From Patiriisocius sp047731265 (GTDB lineage Bacteria > Bacteroidota > Bacteroidia > Flavobacteriales > Flavobacteriaceae), in assembly GCF_047731265.1 (NCBI RefSeq), contig NZ_CP159835.1, positions 2,418,001 to 2,482,000 on the forward strand: a stretch of DNA of 64,000 nucleotides, read 5' to 3'. Under the pieces are notes generated by a model. The model did no database searches. It saw only the letters and a list, made by a program, of their open reading frames with translations, and had not been told where the DNA came from. Every line of letters begins with the position of its first letter. Position 1 is the stretch's first letter. The translations under genes and the position numbers were made by a program. Shown here piece by piece: positions 17,813 to 26,984 of this stretch.

Positions 17813-18844
17813 TTATAATTTATCTTTGAACCAATGAATGAGTAATTCATTTAGCTCATCTTTTTTACCAGAAAATTTATGATCAGTTTCAAATTCTTTT
17901 AATTCAAAATCATAATTAATGTCTGTCAATTTTTTTGCAACTTTTTTAGCTTGCTCTGGATTTACTCTTTTATCATTTGTAGCACATAAGATTAGAACGC
18001 TACTGTTTTTATTTAATTCGTCTGCCCAATAAATAACAGAACGTTTTTTTAATTCTTTTTCTTTATTCCTCTTATAATCTGGTATTAGTTTAGCGCAAAC
18101 ATTTGTTTCCATTTCTGGTCTATCGATAATTAATGAGAATAAATCTGTAGGACCATTTCCAATTACAGCTGTAGTTATTAAATCTGATTTTTGAAGCGCT
18201 AAATATGACATCATACCTCCTCTAGACCAACCAAGCATTCCGATTCGATTTGAGTCTGCTTTTTCAATTTCTTTAACTGTCTCGGTTAAATACAATACAT
18301 CATTAATATCTTCGCCTCCAAATTCATCATTTTCTCTGTAGCAACTAGCAATTAATACATACCCTTCTTCTACTAATTTTGTAAACTCAAGCAAAGAATA
18401 AAGTGTTTTAGCTTTTGCTACTTTTCCAATTTCTTTATTTCCTCCTCTGTTAAAAATGATTACAGGAAACTCACCTTTTTTTTTAGGTTCAGCAATGATT
18501 CCGTTTATTAATGATGAATCACTTTTATAAACTACTAGATAAAAATTTATTTTGTCTAAATGTTTGTATTTACTCAATAATGAACCGTTTTCAGATACTC
18601 TATTCCAAATAGGCGGTATTTCTAATAACTTAAATAATTTTTTTGATAGAATTTGGCCGTTTTTTAGATTTTTTGCTTCTTGATAATCATTAGGAATAAT
18701 CTTTTTATCTAAAATCGTGTTGGTTAATTCCTCTTTTATCTGATATGCTGTATAATATTTTTTTCCAATTTTAAAACCTAAAAAAAGACTTCCAATTATT
18801 ATTAATATTCCTGTAAAAATAGCTGTCTGTTTTAATCTTTTCAT
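17813..18844 (-). CDS. Alpha/beta hydrolase, prolyl-oligopeptidase-like, membrane anchored
   Basis: 343 aa. One N-terminal membrane helix (about 8-26, TAIFTGILIIIGSLFLGF) suggests a periplasmic enzyme held at the inner membrane. The nucleophile elbow is GWSRGGM (Ser around 208), with a late Asp in CATNDKRVNPEQ and His in ETDHKFSG, giving a full triad. Such proteins are esterases or peptidases of the S9/DLH type; the substrate is unknown. Cassette between H4 and H5, with edges GTTGTGCTTA and TTAAGCACGAC matching each other. Confidence 0.8.
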   Translation of the reverse strand: MKRLKQTAIFTGILIIIGSLFLGFKIGKKYYTAYQIKEELTNTILDKKIIPNDYQEAKNLKNGQILSKKLFKLLEIPPIWNRVSENGSLLSKYKHLDKINFYLVVYKSDSSLINGIIAEPKKKGEFPVIIFNRGGNKEIGKVAKAKTLYSLLEFTKLVEEGYVLIASCYRENDEFGGEDINDVLYLTETVKEIEKADSNRIGMLGWSRGGMMSYLALQKSDLITTAVIGNGPTDLFSLIIDRPEMETNVCAKLIPDYKRNKEKELKKRSVIYWADELNKNSSVLILCATNDKRVNPEQAKKVAKKLTDINYDFELKEFETDHKFSGKKDELNELLIHWFKDKL

Positions 18845-18902
18845 GAGTTCGTAAATTTTTTATAAGACAACTAAATTGTTTTTTTGTTACACAAATGTCA
18901 CA

Positions 18903-19040
18903 TTAAGCACGACGTGTTTGTGTATAATTAGTTGCGTGGTTAAGCAACTAATTTAGCAAATAAATCACAGATAGAAAGTCCGCGAGGACTTTCGTAAATA
19001 GGCTAAAACCAGCAATTAATTTTATACGTTGTTGCCAGTA
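18903..19040 (+). repeat. attC-like hairpin H5
   Basis: About 138 bp, same subtype as H2 and H7 (TTGTGTATAATTAGTTGCG and AGTCCGCGAGGACTTTCG inner stem). Its right end TACGTTGTTGCCAGTAG overlaps the last codons of the next gene. Confidence 0.65.
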
Positions 19041-19573
19041 GTTTTTATTACCTTAATGACAGTTTCCGCTTTTTCGGTCAATTCTATTCGTCCGTCTAGT
19101 TTTAGAACTTTGCAGCCAAGTAATTCAATCCAGTCGTTATGAACTTTAAGTGACCTTCCATTAAAATTCGGATTCTCGTATTGGTTTGCCCATTCTAAAA
19201 ATGCTTTTGAATTCTGTTGGATGTTTTTGTCAGTCAGAAGTTTTTTTCCATAACGTTCAGTTTCACGTTTTTTCAGTCTCTCTATTCTTTCTTTGTTTTC
19301 CAAAATGATAAAAATGGCTAAATCAAATGCTTGTTCCCATTCTTTTCCCCAACTCACCATTGAACCACTTACTACTAAATTCTCAAATTTCTTGAAATCC
19401 GCTTTCAGGCTTTTATTCCTTACAACTAATGGGATTTTTTCTTGAAAAGGTGGTTCAGTTTTCTTCCAATAATAATCGTCTACGTCCAAATGGGTGAAAT
19501 CCGTTATTTTTTCAATTTCTTTTCCAAGCGTTGTTGTTCCAGAACCTGAGGCGCCAAAGATTAATATTTTCAT
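19022..19573 (-). CDS. P-loop NTPase, adenylate-kinase-like
   Basis: 183 aa. Walker A motif GASGSGTTT at residues 7-15 and a HLDVDDYYWKK segment place it among small nucleotide or metabolite kinases (AAA_17/AAA_18 type). The last residues (TGNNV) are encoded by the edge of hairpin H5, as happens in integron cassettes where the attC overlaps the end of the ORF. It overlaps the preceding gene by ATGA, so the two are translated together. Confidence 0.75.
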   Translation of the reverse strand: MKILIFGASGSGTTTLGKEIEKITDFTHLDVDDYYWKKTEPPFQEKIPLVVRNKSLKADFKKFENLVVSGSMVSWGKEWEQAFDLAIFIILENKERIERLKKRETERYGKKLLTDKNIQQNSKAFLEWANQYENPNFNGRSLKVHNDWIELLGCKVLKLDGRIELTEKAETVIKVIKTTGNNV

Positions 19574-20205
19574 TTGTCAGATTTATATAGTAGTACTCCG
19601 CTTGATAGAATCCAAGTAGCGATGCTGAATGTAAATATTCTAAATCCAGTTAAGCTTGTGAAAATAAATCCCGTTAATCCTCCAATAATTGAAAAAAGAA
19701 TGACAAAGACTCCTAAATATCCAATCCATTTTGGGAATTTATTTTCTAATAATATGATGATAGAGTATATCATTATTGCTAAACAAAAAGCAACAATAAA
19801 AATATAATCCAGAGGTTTATTTATTGCAAAACTGAAGTTTGTTATAGGTTTTAATACTTCAATATTTTCTTCTAACCTTTCTGAATACTGATTCAGAAAA
19901 TAAGGTAAAGTTAGTCCATTGAAAATTGCAGCAAACATTGCTCCAATTAGTCCAAATGAAATAATAATAAATGCCAATATTGAGAGTTTCCACTTATCTA
20001 AAAGATTTATTGTAAGTCCGTAAAAACCAAATAAGATTATTGGTAAACTGAAAATAGCTAATGAATGAGCAATTGTAATTGTTTTAGAAATTTTAATGAT
20101 ATGTTCAATGCTGCCCCCACTTGGGTGCATAACCATTGTTATTATAATTAATAATGCTCCTAAAATAAGTGAGATACTTGTGCTTTTGTAAAAATGATTT
20201 TCCAT
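19570..20205 (-). CDS. Six- or seven-helix membrane protein, unknown
   Basis: 211 aa. Hydrophobic segments at about 10-27, 44-65, 72-98, 125-150, 157-180 and 185-207. No family recognised with confidence. It shares an operon with the CRP-like regulator upstream and the kinase downstream (4-bp overlap). Confidence 0.65.
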   Translation of the reverse strand: MENHFYKSTSISLILGALLIIITMVMHPSGGSIEHIIKISKTITIAHSLAIFSLPIILFGFYGLTINLLDKWKLSILAFIIISFGLIGAMFAAIFNGLTLPYFLNQYSERLEENIEVLKPITNFSFAINKPLDYIFIVAFCLAIMIYSIIILLENKFPKWIGYLGVFVILFSIIGGLTGFIFTSLTGFRIFTFSIATWILSSGVLLYKSDK

Positions 20206-20278
20206 TGATTTGATATTTAATTAGAAAGACAAATATCAATGGTTTATCCAAATTCATCACTTGATTGAAATCAAGAAA

Positions 20279-20839
20279 TTATTTAATTCTTTTCCTCACT
20301 CTACTCAATGTTTCAGGTGTGATTTTAAGATAAGATGCTATTATTTTTTGTGGAAATTTTTGAAGTAAACTTGGTTTGTTTTTAATTATGAAGTCATACT
20401 TTTCATCTGGTGTATTATTGTTGTCAAAAAAATCAATTCGTGAAGTTGATTCCTCTAAAATTTTACCCATTTGTAAAAATGATTGAGATTGAGCAATTAA
20501 TCTATGTATAGCATCTAATGAAAGTTCATAAATAAAGCTTTCCTCAAAAGCTTGAATTGAATATTCTGAGGGTTTTCTTGTCGTAAAACTTTTATGATTT
20601 ATGACCCAGTCATTACTTATGTTAAGGTCAATAACATTTTTATTGAGTTCTAAACCAATATTATATTGATAAAAACTACCTGAAATTATAAAGCTCAAAG
20701 ATGAACAAGTATTTCCTTTTTCAAGTAGAAAGTCACCTTTTTTCAGTTTTCTGTATTGAAGTTCTTGTTTAAGAAGTGTAGATTCTTTTTCGGAAAATTC
20801 TCCAGCTTTTTTTAGAAGTTCCAAAATTGATTCATTCAT
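20279..20839 (-). CDS. Crp/Fnr-family transcriptional regulator
   Basis: 186 aa. The N-terminal cyclic-nucleotide-binding barrel (LLEKGNTCSSLSFIISGSFYQY) is followed by a short C-terminal helix-turn-helix (PQKIIASYLKITPETLSRVRKRI). This short form is common in Bacteroidota and often controls a neighbouring gene, here probably the membrane protein 74 bp downstream. First gene of a three-gene cassette. Confidence 0.82.
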   Translation of the reverse strand: MNESILELLKKAGEFSEKESTLLKQELQYRKLKKGDFLLEKGNTCSSLSFIISGSFYQYNIGLELNKNVIDLNISNDWVINHKSFTTRKPSEYSIQAFEESFIYELSLDAIHRLIAQSQSFLQMGKILEESTSRIDFFDNNNTPDEKYDFIIKNKPSLLQKFPQKIIASYLKITPETLSRVRKRIK

Positions 20840-20875
20840 TTTTTAATTGTTTCTCGATGTTGGTTTTAAATTCTG

Positions 20876-21067
20876 AGTAACGTTTAGTATATGAAAAGTA
20901 GCGCTGAAAATAAGCTGTTACTTTTCGGATTAAACACAAGCCGAATTTTATAAATTCCGCTTTTTATTTTTTGTTTGTATCAAAAGTCGGATTTGTAAAA
21001 ATTTGACGGTCTTCCAAATATACCTTAACTTTTAATTAAGCGACAAACCCGCATTGCTTATATACAT
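20876..21067 (+). repeat. attC-like hairpin H6, split by IS110
   Basis: Left arm GTATATGAAAAGTAGCGCTG is of the same type as H13 and H16, while the right arm CCCGCATTGCTTATATAC is of the H14/H17/H19 type, so it is a hybrid. It stops at TATATACAT where the IS110 begins; the missing last bases (TGTTAGGCAACG) reappear at 22370. Confidence 0.7.
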
Positions 21068-21121
21068 CTTAAGTTTGATTTCTATTAAAACACTTAGTTT
21101 TAGTTATTAATCAGAAAGAAC

Positions 21122-21263
21122 AAAATAGAGCATTAAGGTTCGTATATACGGTGAAGTTTTAGACTTCGACAACATTGATAATCGGCTCTCTTTTACTACG
21201 CTAATTACGATCAGTTCTGTGAGGCTTTAGACCTTGTTTTTTAAGTTGTTGTAACACTCGTAG
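21122..21263 (+). ncRNA. Candidate IS110 bridge RNA, copy 1
   Basis: Two consecutive stem-loops. The first has AAAATAGAGC/GGCTCTCTTTT arms, an inner GAAGT/ACTTC hairpin and a loop containing GTATATACG. The second is closed by CTACG/CGTAG with an inner AGG/CCT hairpin, containing AGTTCT and TTAAGTT, which resemble the two ends of the element. Known for IS110: a bridge RNA with a target loop and a donor loop. The arms are kept by paired changes in copy 2. The assignment of loops is my inference. Confidence 0.55.
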
Positions 21264-21288
21264 CTAGTTCTTTTATAAATCAATTTAT

Positions 21289-22256
21289 ATGAATAAATAT
21301 AAAGAAACTTTTGGAGTTGACATCAGCAAAGATGTCTTTGATGTCCACAGAAGTATAAGGGGTCACGATCAGTTCAAAAATAATGAGCTAGGATTTAAAT
21401 CACTATTAAAGAGTTTACCAAAAGACGCCTTAGTTGTAATGGAAGCGACAGGGTATTATCATTATAGACTTGCACAGTTTCTTTTCAAGAATACAGTTGT
21501 AGTTTCTGTTGTAAATCCATTGTCTGTTAAACGTTTTATCCAGCTGAAATTAGCTAAAGTAAAGACAGATAAAAGTGATTCAAAAGCTATTTGTGAATAT
21601 GCTCTTATCAACGAAGTTCCTATTTACAATGCGCTTACAGACATTCAAAGTGAATGTTTACAGCTTTAGATTACTAGATGTTTATATCAAACACCGCACT
21701 GCAACAAAGAATAAAATGCAGGGAGAAGAGGTGTTGGGTATTCCATCAAAGTTTGTTTACAGATCACTAAGGCGCAATAAAAAACATCTTAATGCTGAAA
21801 TAAAAGTTATTGCAGCAAAGATTCTCTCATTAGTAAAAGAGGATCAGAAACAACAACTTATTTTATTAACGAGCGTGCCTGGTATCGGCCAGAAGACTGC
21901 TTTGTTTTTAATCATCGTTACAGACGGGTTTTCTAAATTTGAGAATAGCTTCTCAATTATGTAGTTATGTTGGTATCACACCAACGATAAGAGAGTCTGG
22001 CAGTAGTGTCAGGGGCAAGGCAGGGATAAGTAAAGTTGGCAATAAGAAGCTTCGAAATTTACTATTTCTATGTTCTTTTAATGCTTGTAAACACAACAAA
22101 GCTTGTAGAGAACTTTACGAGCGAATAGTTAACAAAGGGAAAAGTAAAAAACTAGCCCTAATTGCTGTAGCCAATAAGCTAATCAAACAGTGTTTTGCTA
22201 TCGCAAAATCTGGTAGACCTTACGACGAAAAGTACGTTTCTGTTTTGCCGAGATAA
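21289..22256 (+). pseudogene. IS110-family transposase, two frameshifts
   Basis: Three overlapping pieces (21289-21669, 21575-21964, 21939-22256) together match the intact copy at 23389. The N-terminal DEDD/RuvC-like part (FGVDISKDVFDVH, VMEATGYYHYRL) is followed by a frame change near 21660. The Transposase_20 part (VPGIGQKTAL) changes frame again near 21945. Not functional as one protein; the element could still be moved by the intact relative. Confidence 0.88.
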
Positions 22257-22369
22257 TTAGAGGAGAATGATAATAACAAAGCGCAAAGAATCAATAATTG
22301 AATCTCTGAAACTAGAATAATAGTGTCTCAAATTAATGAAGAAAAGAGTTGTTTTTTACCTGAGTTCTT

Positions 22370-22380
22370 TGTTAGGCAAC
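22370..22380 (+). repeat. Right stub of hairpin H6
   Basis: TGTTAGGCAAC continues hairpin H6 after the IS110 insertion and forms the left edge of the HigBA cassette. Confidence 0.6.
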
Positions 22381-22674
22381 GTTTTTATTTCCGTAATGCT
22401 TGATTTCGTTCAGTTCCGATTCTTTAGATTCCTTCTCTTGTTCGATGTCGTAATCATCTTGAAGTCCTAACCAGAACTTGGCAGAATTCCCAAAATACTT
22501 ACTCAATCGTAAAGCTGTGTCTGCCGTAATTCGGCGGTTTCCTTTCACAATTTCCGAAATTCGAGTTTGCGGAATTCTCAAGTCCTTAGAAAGTCGGTAT
22601 GCCGTAATTTCCAATGGCTCAAGAAACTCGTAATTCAAGATTTCTCCAGGATGTACATTTGCTAACTTTTCCAT
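22372..22674 (-). CDS. higA: HigA-type antitoxin
   Basis: 100 aa XRE-family helix-turn-helix protein: VHPGEIL start, then LSKDLRIPQTRISEIVKGNRRITADTALRL, the classic HigA/VapI arrangement. It neutralises the toxin encoded 13 bp upstream and probably represses the pair. Toxin-first order is the HigBA rule. Cassette-borne toxin-antitoxin pairs typically stabilise large integron arrays. Confidence 0.9.
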   Translation of the reverse strand: MEKLANVHPGEILNYEFLEPLEITAYRLSKDLRIPQTRISEIVKGNRRITADTALRLSKYFGNSAKFWLGLQDDYDIEQEKESKESELNEIKHYGNKNVA

Positions 22675-22687
22675 TTTTTATATTTTT

Positions 22688-22969
22688 TTAATGATAATCT
22701 ATTATTTCCACTTCGCTTGCGTTTCCTTTGTCCCAAATAAAGATAATCCGCCATTGTTTGTTAATCCGAATGCTATAAAACTCTTTTGATTTTCCAGTCA
22801 GCTTTTCAAGTCGGTTTGAAGGTGGGATTCTCAAATCAGCAATATCCTGCGAGTTGTTCAACATTCTTAATTTCCGCCGTCCAACGTTCTGAATTTCAAT
22901 CGGCATTTTTTTTACTCGGATTCCATTCCAGATTTGTTCAGTCTGTTTCGAGCCAAAAGAAATAACCAT
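22688..22969 (-). CDS. higB: HigB-type toxin (RelE superfamily)
   Basis: 93 aa. RelE/HigB fold: RRKLRMLNNSQDIADLRIPP, LEKLTG, YSIRINKQWRIIFIWDKG and a final VEIIDYH match the plasmid-maintenance-killer family, ribosome-dependent mRNA interferases. Start ATG at 22969. Paired with HigA downstream. Confidence 0.9.
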   Translation of the reverse strand: MVISFGSKQTEQIWNGIRVKKMPIEIQNVGRRKLRMLNNSQDIADLRIPPSNRLEKLTGKSKEFYSIRINKQWRIIFIWDKGNASEVEIIDYH

Positions 22970-23040
22970 AGTTTTGTTTTACGTTACTAACGTCAAAGAT
23001 AAGTAAATTTTTGAATGTTTGCGGAATTCTTGGATTCAAT

Positions 23041-23175
23041 GTTCTAACGTAACAAAGCGTGTTTGTGTATGATTAGTGGCGTGTTTAAGCACTTAATGTA
23101 GCAAATAAAAACCGAATAGAAAATCCGTGAGGATTTTCGCAAGTAGGCAAGAAGCCAGCAATAAATTATATACGT
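23041..23175 (+). repeat. attC-like hairpin H7, split by IS110
   Basis: Same subtype as H2 and H5 (TTGTGTATGATTAGTGGCG left arm; AAATCCGTGAGGATTTTCG inner stem). Stops at ATATACGT where the second IS110 begins; the rest (TGTTGGCA) resumes at 24393. Confidence 0.65.
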
Positions 23176-23221
23176 CTTAAGTTTACAATCTATTATATTT
23201 AGCTAATAAACAGAAAGAACA

Positions 23222-23361
23222 AAAGAGAGGAATAAGGTTAATATATACGCAGAGACTATAGATCTCGTCAACATTGTAAATCCCCTCTCTTTTCTACACA
23301 GATTTCGAACAGTTCTATGAGGCTTTTAGACCTCGATTTTAAGTCGTTGAAACTCGCGTAG
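23222..23361 (+). ncRNA. Candidate IS110 bridge RNA, copy 2
   Basis: Same two-stem-loop plan as copy 1. The first stem is AAAGAGAGG/CCTCTCTTT with loop sequence ATATATACG and an inner GAGA/TCTC hairpin. The second stem is CTAC/GTAG with an inner GAGG/CCTC hairpin and CAGTTCT and TTTAAGT. The stem bases differ from copy 1 on both sides at matching places, which supports a conserved RNA. Confidence 0.55.
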
Positions 23362-23388
23362 TCTGTCCTTTCAAAAACACATTTTCTT

Positions 23389-24360
23389 ATGAATAAAGAT
23401 ATTAAATATTTTGGAATTGACATTAGTTATTTAGTTTTCGATGTTACGGATTCTGACGGTAATTACTATCAGTTTAAAAACAATGTAACAGGGTTTAAGA
23501 AGTTTATAAAACTCTTAGATATTAATAGTCATTGTGTGATGGAAGCTACAGGTTATTATCACTATCAACTGGCCTATTATTTACTTGAGTCAGGTTTTAA
23601 AGTATCGGTAGAGAATCCATTATCTGTAAAACGATTTATCCAGATGAAATTATCGAAGATAAAGACCGATAAGAGCGATTCAAAACTTATATGTGAGTAC
23701 GCTAGACAGGTTGAGTTGAAGCTTTGGCAGGGTAATTCTAAGCATCAAATAGAATGTCTTCAAATGACAAGACTTCTTTCTGTATATACAAAACAGAGCA
23801 CAATGCTAAAAAACAAATTACATGGAGAGACTGTTTTAGGTAATCCCAGCAAATTGGTTGTAGGGTCTTTAAAGCGAAGTTTGAAACACGTTCAAAAGGA
23901 AATAAAAACCTTGGAAGAAAAACTATTAATTTTAGTTAAACAAGTGCATCAAGATGTTTTAACACGCATAAAAAGCATCCCAGGAATTGGTAATAAAACT
24001 GCTTTGATGTTAGTTGTTTTGACAGATGGACTCGATCGTTTCACAAGTGCAAGCGAATTGTGTAGTTATGCAGGATTGACTCCATTGATCAGACAGAGTG
24101 GAAGCAGTGTAAAAGGGAGACCTCGAATAAGCAAAATAGGCAATCAAAAACTTCGAAATCTATTATTTATGTGCAATTTTACCGCCTGTAAATACAACAA
24201 GGCTTGTCGGGATATTTATGAGCGAATCGTGGCAAAAGGAAAGAGCAAAAAATTGGCGTTAATTGCAGTTTGTAACAAGCTGCTAAAACAAGTTTTTGCA
24301 ATAGCGAAATCAGGGTTAACATATGATCATACCTATAGAAGTACTTTAGTGAAAAATTAA
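23389..24360 (+). CDS. IS110-family transposase (intact)
   Basis: 323 aa. N-terminal RuvC-like DEDD domain (FGIDISYLVFDV; MEATGYYHYQLAYYL; KTDKSDSKLICEYA), a coiled-coil middle, and a C-terminal Transposase_20 domain with SIPGIGNKTALML and the Ser-containing SGSSVKGRPRISKIGNQ motif that carries the nucleophile Ser in this family. It acts with a bridge RNA to choose its target. Full length for the family. Confidence 0.93.
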   Translation: MNKDIKYFGIDISYLVFDVTDSDGNYYQFKNNVTGFKKFIKLLDINSHCVMEATGYYHYQLAYYLLESGFKVSVENPLSVKRFIQMKLSKIKTDKSDSKLICEYARQVELKLWQGNSKHQIECLQMTRLLSVYTKQSTMLKNKLHGETVLGNPSKLVVGSLKRSLKHVQKEIKTLEEKLLILVKQVHQDVLTRIKSIPGIGNKTALMLVVLTDGLDRFTSASELCSYAGLTPLIRQSGSSVKGRPRISKIGNQKLRNLLFMCNFTACKYNKACRDIYERIVAKGKSKKLALIAVCNKLLKQVFAIAKSGLTYDHTYRSTLVKN

Positions 24361-24405
24361 TGAGTTTTTACTTGTTTTTTAGCACAGTACTTTGTTGGCA
24401 TTTCG

Positions 24406-25827
24406 TTATTCCTTTTCAAATGTTTTCATTAATTCAAAACAAAGTTTATCAATATTTCCCATATTCGGATTGTATGCTGATACATTTGAAAGTATAATTA
24501 TACCGTTTTTTGTCTTTTCGTCAAATACCATTGATGATGAATATCCACCTGTCCCACCATTATGCCAGTACCAAATGTTTTTAGATTGGGATTTTAATAA
24601 ATGCCATCCTAAACCAATATCCATAGTGTCATTTATTTCAAGGGTTTTCTGCCTTGTCAATTCTAATGCCTTGTTTGAAGTATTAAATTGAGCAATAACA
24701 AATTTCGATAAATCCTCTGGCGTTGATAGTATTCCACCAGCTCCAGCCAAAATTGAAAATTCCCAATTTGGAATCTCTTTTCCTTCATTATTTATTCCCT
24801 TTACTAAATTTCCTTTTACTTTATTAATATCTGCTGTTGAATTTTGCATCTCGTATTTGGAAAATATTTTATTCTGTAATAGGTTTTCATAAGTAGTATT
24901 TCCAATTTGACTTAATGTGTAACCCATTAATCCTCCTCCTAGATTTGAATATTGATATTCGCCTTTATTTGACAATTCAAGATGATTTGTTAGATATTCC
25001 TCCAATTCTTTTTCCTTATATTCTTTATATGGATTTTCAAGATTTACTTTTGCTAAATCTAAATTTGAAGGCAAACGAGGAAGTCCAGAAGTATGATTAG
25101 ACAAATTGATAAACGATATTTTTATATTATTATGAAAAGGTGTTTTTAAATAATCATTGACATTATTATTTAGTTTAATTTTTCCGTCCATAACAAAATT
25201 AGCAAGTAGCGTGGATGTAAAAACTTTTGAGACAGAACCTATTTCAAAGACACTTTTATGATTATCAATTGTCGAAATGGTATCATTATTCTTTTTTGTG
25301 CCGAAATAACTCACTTTTCCATTATTGATAAAAGCTATCGAAACTTGTGTTTGATTAGGAAAAGTCTTAGAGTTTTCAAATATTAATTGAGATTGCTTTT
25401 TTGTAATAATATTAGCTTTAATAGATAAATCATTAATCACAGTTTCTGAAGTATTATCTTCTACAAAAGACGTCACCGCAAAACCATTAATTCTAGAATT
25501 ATTATCTAAAGAAATATTTAAGGCGTAAAGCGCGCGTTCAAAATTTGTTTCGTAAACCGCCACACTTCCATTTTTATAGCTTACAAATTCTCTTTTGGTT
25601 ATGTTTCCAGCTTGTGATTTTAAATTTGCTAAAAAAGAGGTTAATTTATCTTGAGGTACTGCAACTTTCATATCACTTGAAAACATCGAGAAAATAACCT
25701 CAAAATTATTAGTATTGTAGTTTTTTTCAAAGGCATCTGCAACGACCTTATAAGTAGGTTTTTCAGTTTGTGAAAATGATACGTTTGTAATCAAAACAAA
25801 TAAACTAATTGATATAATTTTTTTCAT
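24406..25827 (-). CDS. Serine hydrolase (beta-lactamase family) with DUF3887-like N-terminus
   Basis: 473 aa. Signal peptide 1-19 (MKKIISISLFVLITNVSFSQ). About 25-125 resembles DUF3887. The hydrolase domain shows SxxK in GSVSKVFTSTLL, YSN in YQYSNLGGG and HNG in WHNGGTGGYSS, the three motifs of class C-like serine hydrolases and D-aminopeptidases. Exported. Last gene of a three-gene cassette that starts with an ECF sigma factor, so it may be a stress-induced envelope enzyme. Confidence 0.85.
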   Translation of the reverse strand: MKKIISISLFVLITNVSFSQTEKPTYKVVADAFEKNYNTNNFEVIFSMFSSDMKVAVPQDKLTSFLANLKSQAGNITKREFVSYKNGSVAVYETNFERALYALNISLDNNSRINGFAVTSFVEDNTSETVINDLSIKANIITKKQSQLIFENSKTFPNQTQVSIAFINNGKVSYFGTKKNNDTISTIDNHKSVFEIGSVSKVFTSTLLANFVMDGKIKLNNNVNDYLKTPFHNNIKISFINLSNHTSGLPRLPSNLDLAKVNLENPYKEYKEKELEEYLTNHLELSNKGEYQYSNLGGGLMGYTLSQIGNTTYENLLQNKIFSKYEMQNSTADINKVKGNLVKGINNEGKEIPNWEFSILAGAGGILSTPEDLSKFVIAQFNTSNKALELTRQKTLEINDTMDIGLGWHLLKSQSKNIWYWHNGGTGGYSSSMVFDEKTKNGIIILSNVSAYNPNMGNIDKLCFELMKTFEKE

Positions 25828-25835
25828 AGTTGTTA

Positions 25836-26129
25836 CTATTTTTTTCTTTTTAATTTTTTTAAAAACTTTTTTAATAATTGAGATATTTTGGATACATCTT
25901 TAGATATTGAGTCTTTTTCCCATTGGCTCACATTTCCTTTATATTGTTCCCAAGACGATTTCAATTTAGTCATATCTGATTTTATGGCATCTTTTTCCCA
26001 TTGACTCGTATTAGCCTTTAATTCTTCAATTAAAGTTGAAAATTGAAAATTAATTTTTTCTCCTTGGGATGAATTTCCCCATATTTCTTTTATGTCTTGC
26101 CAAGTTTCTCTTTGTTCTTGTTTTGCCAT
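25836..26129 (-). CDS. Small charged protein with SQWEKD repeats
   Basis: 97 aa, soluble, Lys/Glu-rich, with repeats at NTSQWEKDAIKSDMTKLKSSW and NVSQWEKDSISKDVSK and a Lys-rich C-terminus. No family recognised. It lies one base after the sigma-factor gene and 8 bp before the hydrolase, and could act as a partner or regulator of the sigma factor; that is only inferred from position. Confidence 0.6.
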   Translation of the reverse strand: MAKQEQRETWQDIKEIWGNSSQGEKINFQFSTLIEELKANTSQWEKDAIKSDMTKLKSSWEQYKGNVSQWEKDSISKDVSKISQLLKKFLKKLKRKK

Positions 26130-26130
26130 T

Positions 26131-26637
26131 TTATTTTAATTTTGGTGTTATACAATCCAATAATATTTTTTTTATTCTTTTCATTTTTACAGCAATGTGA
26201 TTTTCAGTCAAATCCGTTATTGCTGCTATTTCTTTATAATGCAGTTCGTCTAAATGCATAATAACAATTGACCCATCAACTGCATTCAAAAGGGAGATAC
26301 ATTCACGTAGTGCCTTGAACTTTATCTCTTCAATTTCATCTGGAATAGTTTCAGCAAGCTTAAACTGGATGGATTCTAATCGCTTGGTTTTGTTATTCAA
26401 ACTTTCAAACTGCATTTTAGAACGATTGCATACATTTAGTGCAATTTTATAAATCCAAGTACTGATATTAGATTTTCCTTTAAATGTTGAATATGACTTC
26501 CAAATGTGAAATATTACTTCTTGGAAAAGGTCTTGTGGTTCAATTGGTGAAACAGCATATATTCGACATATTCTGTAAATACTGGTCTTATTGTCTTCCA
26601 GAATCTGATTAAATAGTTGTTCCTCTTGTTTTTGCAT
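26131..26637 (-). CDS. ECF-type RNA polymerase sigma factor
   Basis: 168 aa. Sigma region 2 (DLFQEVIFHIWKSYSTFKGKSNISTWIYKIALNVC) and region 4 (LNAVDGSIVIMHLDELHYKEIAAITDLTENHIAVKMKRIKKIL) are both present, and no region 3, as in ECF sigma factors. It probably directs transcription of the cassette genes behind it or of chromosomal genes. Confidence 0.9.
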   Translation of the reverse strand: MQKQEEQLFNQILEDNKTSIYRICRIYAVSPIEPQDLFQEVIFHIWKSYSTFKGKSNISTWIYKIALNVCNRSKMQFESLNNKTKRLESIQFKLAETIPDEIEEIKFKALRECISLLNAVDGSIVIMHLDELHYKEIAAITDLTENHIAVKMKRIKKILLDCITPKLK

Positions 26638-26763
26638 ATTATATTTTTTCTATTTACTGTTCTCTATTAACCTTAGTGACAAGAGTTGTGATAATATGAC
26701 AAGAAAATTCAATTATTTTTCAATTAGTCAGTTTTAGTGGAGATTTTTATGCTGGGTTTAATG

Positions 26764-26968
26764 AATGTCAACGGAATTGTATAAGAATGGTAGGGCGGAA
26801 AAACGCACGAACCATTCGGTTGAACACAAGCCGAATTTTTAAATTTTACTAATTATTTTATTTTTGGAAATTTGTCAAATTTAAAAATTTGGCGACTTTC
26901 CAAAAATGCCCAAACCATAGTGTTAGCAATGACTTGCGCTATTTTTTATATACATTGTTACCCATAGT
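26764..26968 (+). repeat. attC-like hairpin H8 (hybrid arms)
   Basis: Left arm (TTGTATAAGAATGGTAGGGCGG) is of the H22 type; right arm (CTTGCGCTATTTTTTATATAC) is of the H13/H16 type. The junction lies in a centre common to both types (CACAAGCCGAATTTTTAAAT). H9, at the other side of this cassette, has the opposite combination. The 126 bp before it (26638-26763) hold no gene that I can see. Confidence 0.75.
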
Positions 26969-26984
26969 GCTTTTCGCAATGCCT

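Larger units (their letters stand above)
21068..22369 (+). mobile_element. IS110-family element, copy 1 (transposase broken)
   Basis: Begins CTTAAGTTTGATTTC and ends GAGTTCTT. Removing it restores TATATACAT-TGTTAGG, the normal right end of a cassette hairpin. About 220 bp of non-coding sequence precedes the transposase and about 110 bp follows it. Confidence 0.78.
23176..24392 (+). mobile_element. IS110-family element, copy 2 (intact)
   Basis: Begins CTTAAGTTTACAATC and ends CAGTACTT. Removing it restores ATATACGT-TGTTGGC. It is inserted at exactly the same point of a hairpin as copy 1. Confidence 0.8.
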
